From Spinacia oleracea (lineage: Eukaryota; Streptophyta; Magnoliopsida; Caryophyllales; Amaranthaceae), in contig NC_079488.1 in assembly GCF_020520425.1 (NCBI RefSeq), positions 31,301,247 to 31,365,246 on the forward strand: DNA of 64,000 bases, written 5' to 3'. This document shows, in pieces, positions 35,983 through 45,688 of the stretch (position 1 is the first letter of the stretch; the number at the start of each line of letters is the position of its first letter). Under the pieces are notes generated by a model. The model was not told the DNA's origin and searched no databases. It worked only from the letters and a program-made list of their open reading frames with translations. A program made the position numbers and the translations under genes.

Positions 35983-37308
35983 ATGGCCGTTTCTTATTGC
36001 GAAAAGAACGACAATGTTGAGACGGGTCAACCCGTTGTTTCAGCTATTGGGTTTGAGGGGTTTGAGAAGCGGCTCGAGATTACATTCTCGGGCCTACATG
36101 TTTTTAATGGTCCGTCTGGTAGCAGATTAGGACTGCGGTCGTTAACTCGGGCTCAACTCGACTCGTTTCTTGATGCGGCTGCTTGTACTATTGTGGCTGA
36201 GTTGTCCAGCTCGGAATTTGACTCATACGTGTTGTCTGAGTCAAGTTTGTTTGTGTACCCACATAAGATCATTCTAAAGACATGTGGGACCACCAAGTTG
36301 CTCTTTGCTATTGATCCGGTTCTCAAACTCGCTGACTCAGTTGGACTCACTGTGTCAAGCGTGCTCTACTCAAGGGGGACGTTTATTTTCCCAAATGCCC
36401 AAGTTGCCCCCCATAGAAGCTTCTCCGAGGAAGTTAGTTACTTGAATAGGTATTTTGGTAATTTGGCATCTGGGCCCCATGCTTACGTTTTGGGCGATCC
36501 GACGGTGTTAAACCGTCATTGGCACGTCTACTCCGCGTCGTCCACCACTGACGTGGAGGATCAGACGGCTAATGTTACTTTGGAGATGTGCATGACGGGG
36601 CTAAACCGCGAAAAGGCCGGTGTATTTTGCAAAAAGGAGGGGCATTTGGCTAAGGAAATGACCAAAATGTCCAAGATTAATGAAATCATCTCAAGTCACG
36701 TGATTTGCGACGTTGATTTTGATCCTTGTGGGTACTCTATGAATGGTGTAGATGGCGGCTCTTACTCGACCGTGCACGTGACCCCCGAAGATGGGTTCAG
36801 CTACGGTAGTTACGAAGTCATGGGGTGTGACTCGAGTTCGGTCCGGTTCGAGCCATTGGTCCAGAGAGTGCTAAGGGGTTTTGAACCGAAAGAGTTTTCT
36901 ATCGCTGTCACGAGTTTTGGAGATGGTGTGGCACGTGATTGGGTAAGCGAGAAGAGCGCTGACGTGGAAGGTTACACGTGCCAGAGTGTAGTGAAACAAG
37001 AGTTGCCAGCTGGCGGTTTCGTCTTATATAAGACGTACGAGGCCGTTGTACCAACGCGTGAGGCATGCGTGCCTAAATCAATCATAACTTTGCCTTGTTG
37101 GAAAACGGAAGTTGTAGAAGTGGCGGGCGACGGTGACGAGATGGCGGCTTACGGCCGTGTTATGGGTGGTGGGTTCTTAGGATGGGAAAATGCAATAATG
37201 AGAACAGCTTCATGTGCAAACGTCATAGATAGTCGTCAAATAAGTCTAGTTGAGTTTTTTTATTCATTTTTCTTTTTTTTGGGATTTAGAATTACAAGAG
37301 CTCACTAG
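35983..37308 (+). CDS. SAMDC: S-adenosylmethionine decarboxylase proenzyme
   Basis: The enzyme removes CO2 from S-adenosylmethionine in the cytosol; the product donates aminopropyl groups for spermidine and spermine. The frame is uninterrupted (441 codons). The proenzyme cleavage site LSESSLF lies at residues 84-90; by analogy with the human enzyme the chain is cut between Glu86 and Ser87, and Ser87 becomes the pyruvoyl group. Other active-site residues are in place: Glu25 and Glu28 in FEGFEK, Cys101 in LKTCGTT, Ser252 and His265. The PEST-like TVHVTPEDGFSYGSYE is kept. At 441 residues it is longer than the usual ~360; part of the excess is the tail, ending in a Phe-rich stretch coded by T runs. 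The conserved polyamine-sensing upstream ORF is not recognisable. It is probably a functional, divergent paralogue, but expression is unknown. Confidence 0.95.
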   Translation: MAVSYCEKNDNVETGQPVVSAIGFEGFEKRLEITFSGLHVFNGPSGSRLGLRSLTRAQLDSFLDAAACTIVAELSSSEFDSYVLSESSLFVYPHKIILKTCGTTKLLFAIDPVLKLADSVGLTVSSVLYSRGTFIFPNAQVAPHRSFSEEVSYLNRYFGNLASGPHAYVLGDPTVLNRHWHVYSASSTTDVEDQTANVTLEMCMTGLNREKAGVFCKKEGHLAKEMTKMSKINEIISSHVICDVDFDPCGYSMNGVDGGSYSTVHVTPEDGFSYGSYEVMGCDSSSVRFEPLVQRVLRGFEPKEFSIAVTSFGDGVARDWVSEKSADVEGYTCQSVVKQELPAGGFVLYKTYEAVVPTREACVPKSIITLPCWKTEVVEVAGDGDEMAAYGRVMGGGFLGWENAIMRTASCANVIDSRQISLVEFFYSFFFFLGFRITRAH

Positions 37309-38300
37309 CTAGAATATAAAAGATCGTGTGCGTAATAGTCCGCTCGCATGCAAAAGAATGATTGTACAATAGCAACTCACTCTTCACTCTTGGGTTGTGC
37401 TTTTGTGTCACCTCTTTTAATTAGGTTTTGTTTTGTCATATTCAATGACATTTAGTAATTAAGAGATATTCTTTTAATTTCGTATTAATTAATTTTACCG
37501 AGAACTCAAGACCGGACACAAGGGCACACTTCTAGTATGCTCCTGTAAATGCTACAAAACATACCTCGTTATCCTCTTATAAACTTTTTTTTATATCAAC
37601 CTAACGAAAATTTTACTTGGAAGAGACGTTTTATACGACGATCAATTATAAAAATCGAAATTAATAAGGTCAAAGTTGACAAATTAATGAAAAAGTCAAC
37701 CTTAACTATTACTTTATATATTTGTTTTTTTTTTTTTTTTGATGTTAAAGAGAGGCAAGTCTCGTACACTTTATTCGAGACAATGATCGTTCAAGTAAAG
37801 AACCACTTTCTTTACAACATAAAGTAATGATAATAGATGAACTAATGTTAAAAACGAACATCTTTTGGATAACTAAAGGCGGGGAAAAGGAGTATGTGAT
37901 TTTAAAAGAGCTATTGCAAGTATCCATTTACAAGGATAACAATTTCATATTCAGAAGTGTGACTTATCAGAAAGAGATATCGCAAGTACCCACTTACAAG
38001 GATATCAATTTCATACTCAGAATCGTGACTTAATTATCGGAATGAGCTATCACAAGTATTTAGGACTTTGGTAGTGTGTTCCTTATGTCATAGGCCGGGC
38101 TGTGATACGTGCATGTATGAATGGTACAAACTACAAAGTAGGCCAACCCGACCCATCCCCTTGTATATATCCAAGTAATCACACTATTGATTTTCATATC
38201 AACATCACCATCTCGACTCCCATCCGTTTGGACTGGCCTTGTTAATTTGTTATCACCACACTAGTTCAAATTAAACAATCAATATGATTATTATTATTTC
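37309..38300. other. Intergenic DNA downstream of SAMDC
   Basis: AT-rich, with no gene. An imperfect tandem duplication of about 65 bases (TATTGCAAGTATCCATTTAC and TATCGCAAGTACCCACTTAC, start about 37912 and 37977) extends to about 38040. The copia D insertion begins at 38301, preceded by ATTTC, its likely left target duplication. Confidence 0.6.
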
Positions 38301-39396
38301 TGTTGATTCCTGGGTTTTGATGATGACAAGCTTAAAACTATGCTAACAATGGTTTGTCTAAGGAATGTCACAACAGGCCACCATAAGTCTATAATGCTCG
38401 TAGTAAGAACAATACATGGAGAAGCAAGCTGAGAAGCTATGAAGAGTACAAGTCCAAAGCGTATGGAAAGATTAAATCATGGGCTAAGAAGTGTGAAGCC
38501 CAGCAAGTCTTATAAGTCCAGAAAGGTATAAGATCAGTGTATTCAAATACAGCTTAGTATGGGAACAGAACATTTCATAGAGTCCTAAATCAGTTTTGTT
38601 TTACAAAAGATAAGTGTCGATGTTCAAAGCTGATTTTACTATCCTACTTGAGGTTGAACTCTTAAGAATTTGAGTTAATATACAACTCTCAAATTCGTAA
38701 AGATTGATTTTTTTTAAACGCGTTGTAAAGAAGTTATTTGCGAAAATCTATCTTTTGAAAAGAGTCCTAAATTGTGTTGAATTGGAATCTAGGGTAAACT
38801 CTTAGTTTCTTATAAATAGACCTCAAGTTCTTCACGAAAGTTTTCATCAGACTTATTTTACATTAACCGGAAGCTTTCAGGTATTATCCTTAAAGTCTTA
38901 ATCTTTAAAGAGTCTGTTCATGTTCCCATATAGAGCAGTATTTGTTGCTTGATCTTATATCTTGTGTTAGTATTAGTTTATTATCTATTCGTTTCATTAT
39001 TGTTGTTGAGCTATTGTATGAGAAGCCTGAGTCAGGCTTACTAGAGCAAGAGAGAAGATCTCACGAGAGATCTGTGAGGAGAAGCAGTTGAGGGACTGTT
39101 TCCATAAGGGAAGGAACAAAGAGGGTTGTTCCTAGTCATCTGTAATCAGAGGCGAATAACAGATTGTGGCCCGAGTAGATTAGGCTTGTAAAGAAACTGA
39201 GTTGTTTTGCCTAATTAGTGAATGTGTTTAAGTCCCCAAAGGGGCCGTGGTTTTTTCCTCTCTATTGGGCCTAGAGAGTTTTCCACGCTAAATCTTGTGT
39301 GCATATTTAACTGTTTCTGTTCCTAGTAGTTTAATTTGTGTAAAACCGTAAAATATCAATTCACCCCCCCTCTTGAGGAACTCTGTAAAACTAACA
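38301..39396 (+). repeat. 5' LTR of copia D (1096 bp)
   Basis: Begins TGTTGATTCC and ends AAAACTAACA, with TGTT...AACA ends. A TATA box (TATAAATA, about 38812) and a C7 run before the end fit an LTR promoter. The paired 3' LTR is not in the window, so the age cannot be read. Confidence 0.85.
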
Positions 39397-39398
39397 AT

Positions 39399-39411
39399 TG
39401 GTATCAGAGCC
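39399..39411 (+). other. Primer binding site of copia D (initiator tRNA-Met)
   Basis: TGGTATCAGAGCC, the standard complement of the plant initiator tRNA-Met 3' end, two bases after the LTR. Confidence 0.95.
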
Positions 39412-39461
39412 AGAACCCTTTAATTGCAGGTAACTCTGTCGGGAAAAACGATTCTGAAGCT

Positions 39462-41510
39462 ATGAACACTACTGAGAAACTAGAAGAGGGATACTCAACA
39501 CAACGACCTCCAATGTTTAGTGGCAAGTACTATTCTTATTGGAGAAACATAATGGAGATTTTCATTTAGGCTGAAAACTATCAAGTATGGAGAGTTATTG
39601 AAGTTGGAGACTTCCAAGTCACTAAGATGAATACCTTTGGAGAAACTGTTCCTAAGCCAATTGCAGAATTTGACAAGGCTGACTATGAAAAGCTTGAACT
39701 CAATGCCATGGCTGTTAAAATTCTGCACTGTGGACTAGGTCCAAACGAGCACAATAGAGTAATGGGCTGCAAGAATGCGAAGCAGATTTGGGATCTGCTC
39801 CAGGTCACTCATGAAGGAACAAACGAAGTCAAAAGATCAAAAATTGATCTCTTAATGCACCACTATGAGCTGTTCACCATGAAATCCTCTAAAACAATTC
39901 AAGACATGATTACTCGCTTCACGAACATCATCAATGAATTGAACTCTCTTGGCAAAATCATAACTCTTGAGGAACAAGTTAGGAAGGTTCTAAGAAGTCT
40001 TCCACAAGATCCATGGATGGCCAAGGTTACTGCTCTTCAGGAAACTAAAGACTTCACCAAGTTTAACCTGGAACAACTGGCTGGGTCTCTCTTGACTCAT
40101 GAACTACAATTGAATGCACAACCTTCAGAGAATACTGAAAATAGGGCTCTTGCTCTAAAAACTGAAAATGATGAAAACTCTGAAGAAGACGAGGAGACTG
40201 CCCTATTTGCTAGGAGATTCAGAAGAATGTTTAGAAACTACAAAGATGGAGATCATAGAAGCAAACCAAATCGAAAATTCTCCAAAACTAACACTGGATG
40301 CCATAAGTGCGGAAACCTGGAACATCGCAATAGAGAATGTCCCCTTTGGGATCAAGAACGAGGAAAAGGAAAGGAAACAGCCAAAGACAGATTTAAAGAC
40401 AACAGGAACTCCTTCTCCAAAACTGAGGTAAGGAAAGCCATGATAGCTGCATGGGGAGACTCTTCCTCAGACGAGGAACAGGAACAACCCAATGAAGAAA
40501 CCGATCACCTATGCCTTGTAGCTGAACATGAAGAAGATGGATCAGACTCAGCATGCGAAAAATTCCAGGTCGAAGTGAGGGGGAACAACACATGGTATCT
40601 AGACAGTGGTTGTTCCAAGCACATGACAGGAGACAGAAGCAGATTTCTCTCACTCACGACCTATGAAGGTGGAACCGTGACTTTTGGCGATAATAAAAAG
40701 GGTAACATCATTGGCATTGGTAAGGTTGGTAAGTCAAAGTCTCACTCCATCGATAATGTATTTTTGGTTGAAGGATTAGGACATAGTTTATTAAGCATTT
40801 CTCAATTCTGTGACAAAGAAAATTATGCAAAATTCTTCTCAAATAAATGTCTAATCATCAACAGTAACACTGAAGCAGTGATCTTAGAGGGACAAAGGAA
40901 AGGGAACACATATGTGGTTAACCTTAACTCCGTTCCTCACTCCAATCTGACCTGTCTCAATGTTATTGAAGATGATCCTTTGTTATGGCACAAAAGATTT
41001 GGTCATGCTAGTTTTTCTCTAATGAACAAGTTGAATTCAAAAAATTTAGTCACAGGTCTCCCGAACACAAAGTTTGCAAAACTATCGGTCTGTGATGCCT
41101 GTATCAAAGGAAAGCAAGTAAGAACATCTTTTAAATCTAAGGGAGTAATCAGTACAACAAGACCACTGGAGCTGATCCACATGGATTTATGTGGACCAAT
41201 GAGAACTCAAAGTAGGAGTGGAAAGAAGTATGTGCTCGTAATTGTAGATGACTTCTCAAGATACACATGGGTAATTTTCCTAGCTAGCAAGGAAGAAACA
41301 TTTGAAGAATTCTTAGCGTTCGCCTCTAGGGTTCAACGACAAAGCAATCACAAACTGGTCCACATTATATCAGATCATGGTACAGAATTTCAAAACAAAA
41401 GGTTTGACGATCTATGTAAAGAATCAGGAATAGATCATAATTTCTCTGCTCCCAGAACACCTCAACAAAACGGTGTTGTAGAAGAAAGAACTGGACTCTC
41501 GAAGACATGA
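39462..41510 (+). pseudogene. Copia D gag, protease and integrase
   Basis: ATG 39462 opens gag. A TAG at 39567-39569 interrupts it after about 35 codons; the same frame continues, so a single base change (probably from CAG) explains it. A gag domain of the copia UBN2 type, a CCHC knuckle (CHKCGNLEHRNREC, about 40300), protease DSG (WYLDSGCSKHMTG, about 40590), and integrase with H-H-C-C (HKRFGHA to CDAC) follow in order. The core has VDDFSRYTW, SDHGTEFQ and QQNGVVEE. Just after the catalytic Glu a small deletion near 41490 shifts the frame and ends it at 41510. Confidence 0.9.
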
Positions 41511-43398
41511 CAAGAACAATGCTGATTGCTAGTGGACTTCCAAAATGTTTCTGGGCAGAAGCTTTAAACACAGCATGCTATGTACTCAACCGATTATTAA
41601 TTAGAGCCATCAAAAATAAAACCCCATATGAACTGTATAAAGGAAGAAAACCCACTATAACACATCTCAGAGTCTTTGGATGCAAATGTTTTGTCCACAA
41701 CAATGGAAAGGATCAACTGGGAAAATTTGATGCACGAAGCGACGAAGCTATATTTTTGGGATATGCCTCAAACAGCAAAGCATATCGAGTATTCAACAAA
41801 AGGACCATGTGCATGGAAGAAAGCATACACATTATATTTGATGAAACTGACTCCCAAAACTTTGTTACAGGTACAACCTCTGATGGAAACTTCGAACTAG
41901 GACTCACAAGAGAAACAGAAGACGAAGAGATAAGAAGAACTTCTCAAAGAGAAGAACAGGCTCAGAATGAAGAAACACCTGAAGGCGGCACAGATGAAGT
42001 GGAACAGATACAAACTGAAGATCATACAGAACCAAATGCACAAGTGGAACAGCTTGCTGAAGAAGTCACTACACCATTCCAACCCAGACCTTGGAAACAT
42101 CAAAGCTCACATCCACTTGACCAAATAATTAGTGATCTCGGACGAGGAACAACAACGAGATCACAACTCAAAAACTTTTGTGCTTTCTATGCCTATTTAT
42201 CCATGATTGAACCTAAAAATTATAAAGAGGCACTAACTGACTCTGATTGGATCATTGCCATGCAGGAGGAACTCAATGAATTCGAAAGGAATAAGGTATG
42301 GCACCATGAGCCCACACCTCTGACCAATCGAGTAATAGGTCTAAAGTGGGTATTCCGAAACAAACAAGATGAACATGCAACTATTACTAGGAACAAAGCC
42401 AGATTGGTTGTCAAGGGGTACAATCAACAAGAAGGGATAGACTTTGAAGAAACATTTGCTCCTGTTGGCAGAATGGAAGCAATACGCATACTTATAGCAT
42501 TTGCATCATACATCGGGTTCAAACTCTATCAAATGGATGTAAAATGTGCGTTCCTAAACGGATATCTTAAAGAGGAAGTCTATGTGGAACAACCACCAGG
42601 ATTTGAAGATCCAGAATACCCCTCACATGTATACAAGCTAGACAAAGCACTATACGGACTAAAACAAGCCCCAAGAGCCTGGTATGAACGTCTCTCTCAT
42701 TTTCTATTAGACAATCAATTCAATCGAGGTAAGGTTGACAGAACCCTGTTTCTTAAATCAAGAGACACAGACATATTAATTGTTCAAATATATGTTGATG
42801 ATATCATATTTGGTGCAACTAACGAGGAGCTTTGCAAAGAATTCTCTGATTTAATGCAGCAAGAATTTCAGATGAGCATGATGGGAGAACTAAACTTCTT
42901 CCTAGGTCTCCAAATTAAACAAACGGAACAAGGCATCATGATCCACCAACAGAAATACATAAAGGATCTCATAAAGAAATATGGAATGGAGTCAGCTAAA
43001 AGCAATCATACACCCATGGGAACTACCACAAGGCTAGATGAGGATCAAGAAGGTAAAAGTATAGATCAAACAAGGTACAGAGGTATGATTGGTTCATTAC
43101 TTTATCTCACAGCAAGCAGACCAGACATTGCCTTTAGTGTAGGTGTCTGTGCTCGGTTTCAATCTAATCCTAAAGAATCTCATCTTACAGCAGTCAAAAG
43201 AATTCTAAGATACCTAAAAGGCACTGACGATTTATGTTTATGGTATCCTAACTATGATCACTTTGACCTAAAAGGATATACAGATGCTGATTATGCAGGG
43301 GATTTAGTTAACAGAAAGAGCACATCATGGATGGTTCAGTTCCTAGGAGCATGTGCCGTTTCTTGGGCATCAAAGAAACAAAACACTGTGGCACTATC
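41507..43398 (+). pseudogene. Copia D integrase end, reverse transcriptase and RNase H (cut)
   Basis: The frame lost at 41490 continues here. Reverse transcriptase has [33 protein letters not shown] and YVDDIIFG (about 42793). RNase H starts [10 protein letters not shown] and stops at KKQNTVALS, just before the conserved TAEAEY motif, because copia B is inserted. The last three residues of the apparent ORF (to 43411) come from the B LTR. Confidence 0.9.
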
Positions 43399-44823
43399 TG
43401 TTAGGTTATGATACATATGATATTACATAAATCATGCGGAAACAACCATTAACCCAGGAATACATATTATTTACACATAATCATATAGCATAATTTAGAT
43501 GCATACTCTTTGTTGCGTGCCTTCCCTAGCTGCGCCCGAACCGAACAAGAACAAGTCTTTAAGACTCCAAGTGTCGTCCCTCCGTAGATAGTCCACAGCA
43601 CGTCCGAATCCGCCTTAAGATTGACCAACTAGAATCGCCCTTAAGGTACTAGAATTTTCGGCACTTTTGAGCAAGATGTGTGACTGAATTTTTCTCTCAA
43701 AAACTCACTTTGAATACTTTTTTAAACTCGTTATAAGTTGTGAACCCAGGCCACATATTTATAGGGGTATGGAAAGAGAATTGGAATCCTATTAGGATAC
43801 GAATTAATTAAACTTAGAATCCTACAAGAACTCTAATTAATTAATTTATCAAATAGAATTAGGAATTTAATCATTAACCGAACTCTGCACGTTTTAGGAA
43901 TCGTGCATGAACACAAACTCACACACACACACACGGCAGCCACGATGGGCCGCCCATGCGCGTGCGTGCGAGCAGCAGCCCACGCAGCGAGGCCTACGCG
44001 AGCTACAAGCCCACGCAAGCACCTGCGCGCGCTGCGCGCGCTGCCACGGCCTGCTGGGCCTGGCCTTGCGCTGGGCCTGGCGTGGCCTTGGCTGTTCGTG
44101 TGGCGCGCTTGGCTTGCTGGGCGATGGCCTGGCTTCGTGCTGGGCCCTCGTTCGGCAGGCCTCGTCCGATGCTTATTCGTACGATATGCTTCCGATTAAA
44201 TTTCCGATTCCGGAATTCATTTCCGATACGAGCAATATTTAACATTTCCGATTCCGGAATTAATTTCCGTTTCGAACAAATATTTAATATTTCCGTTTCC
44301 GGAATTATTTTCCGATTCCGATAATATTTCCGATTCTGACAATATTTCCGTTTCCGGCAATATTTCCGATTCTGGCAATATTTCCATTTCCGATAATATT
44401 TTCCGATACGTACCATGTTTCCGTTTCCGGCAACATCTACGACTTGGATAATATTTATATTTCCGATACGATCCATATTTCCGTTTCCGGCAATATCATC
44501 GTTTCCGGAGTATTCATTTCTTGCCTGTGACGATCTCAGCTCCCACTGAAACCAAGATCCGTCGATTCCGAATATTCATAGATAGAGTATCTAATGCCAT
44601 TAGATACTTGATCCGTTTACGTACTATTTGTGTGACCCTACGGGTTCAGTCAAGAGTAAGCTGTGGATTAATATTATTAATTCCACTTGAACTGAAGCGG
44701 CCTCTAGCTAGGCATTCAGCTCACTTGATCTCACTGAATTATTAACTTGTTAATTAATACTGAACCGCATTTATTAGACTTATCATAGAATGCATACTTG
44801 GACCAAGGGCATTATTTCCTTCA
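43399..44823 (-). repeat. 3' LTR of copia B (1425 bp, complete)
   Basis: In element sense it runs TGAAGGAAATAATGCC to CATAACCTAACA (plus strand TGTTAGG...TTTCCTTCA). It contains, in element sense, a series of CGGAAA(C/T) words (plus-strand 44190-44520), a GC-rich patch (43930-44170) and a TATA box CTATAAATA (plus-strand 43757-43765). It matches the 5' LTR closely. Confidence 0.93.
44190..44520 (-). repeat. CGGAAA-type degenerate minisatellite inside the LTR
   Basis: About twenty words of the form TTTCCG(A/T)TTCCGG with ATAATATTTCC spacers fill 330 bases (plus-strand reading). The same block appears in all other LTR copies of this group (53270-53600, 61775-62100, 63020-63345). It lies upstream of the TATA box in element sense, the place of LTR enhancers; an enhancer role is inference. 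Confidence 0.85.
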
Positions 44824-44834
44824 GTCTCCCACTT
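44824..44834 (-). other. Polypurine tract of copia B
   Basis: In element sense AAGTGGGAGAC directly precedes the 3' LTR start TGAAGG. The same sequence precedes both LTR starts of copia C. Confidence 0.85.
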
Positions 44835-45688
44835 GTCCTTAGGGACAAGTGTGCATTTCCTAATTCCTTTGTCGCTCGATGCTTGCTCTTGAACATAAGG
44901 TAAGAGTTGTCATCCTTATTATGTCCAGAGGTGTTTCTCGGTTTCAGAGTTCAACTGATCAAATAAACAGATAATCATAGCCTATGATTCATCCGAGCAC
45001 GGCCATGCATTTCACAGTTTCTAGCTCTCCGAGTGGCCTTGTACAACTTTTAAGCATCTCATCCCGATTTATGGGAGGAGAATCCCAATCTTGCGATCTT
45101 GAGATTAGACTTCGTTTGATAGGTGATTACCTGAGCGTTGCCTTTATAGCCTCCTTTTACGGTGCGACGGTTGGTCAACGTCAAAGCAACCAGTTCTCAA
45201 ACAAGTAATCTCAAATCACTCAGGTATTGAGGATTTAATGTCTAATAATTTTAATGAAATTTACTTATGACAGATTTTCATCTCTTACAGTAAAGTTTCA
45301 TAGGTCTTGTCCGATACTAATCTTCCCAAAGTAAGTATCTATGCAAATGATTATGACATTGCCATGTCCACATAGTTCAAGAAACAGAACTACTAGTCAT
45401 CTTGCATTCTAATCGTCTAACGTTTTCTATGCGTCCAATTTTATAGAAAACTCCGATTAGGGACCATTTTCAACCTTTGACATTCAAGTTCACTTGATAG
45501 ACATTTCTTAGTCACAGGACTGGTCCTGACAGTCTATCTTGAATATATCGTCAAATTGAAGGGACTCATCATTTAATAAACCACAAATTAAATGGAAAAA
45601 TGAATTCTTTTCATTTATTGTGAATGATTAACCAGTAATGTTTTACAAAGGTTTAAACTCTAAAACTTTAAAACATTAAATAGAGACA
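44835..45688 (-). other. Non-coding region between pol and 3' LTR of copia B
   Basis: No ORF of note. It is matched in inverted orientation by copia C (about 60690-61460 and again 62111-62705) and, more weakly, by copia A at 16147-16400. Its conservation between autonomous and decayed elements suggests a cis function in replication or packaging; that is inference. Confidence 0.7.

Larger units (their letters stand above)
38301..43398 (+). mobile_element. Copia element D, 3' end removed by copia B
   Basis: LTR (38301-39396), primer site, gag-pol on the plus strand. It stops inside RNase H at 43398, where the copia B LTR starts. The remaining RNase H, tract and 3' LTR are not in the window. 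The gag-pol has one stop codon and one small deletion, so it is dead. It is not closely related to A, B and C: its LTR and protein wording differ. Confidence 0.92.

Noticed and set aside
43903..44324. Overlapping ORFs with Ala/Arg-rich peptides in the copia LTR (also 52969-53408)
   Set aside because: They come from GC-rich, stop-poor repeat DNA in the LTR and are open in several frames; no domain.
44003..44476. 157-codon ORF with RIGNI/RKYCRKRK repeats (also 53087-53560, 61818, 63063)
   Set aside because: Direct translation of the CGGAAA-type repeat in the LTR.
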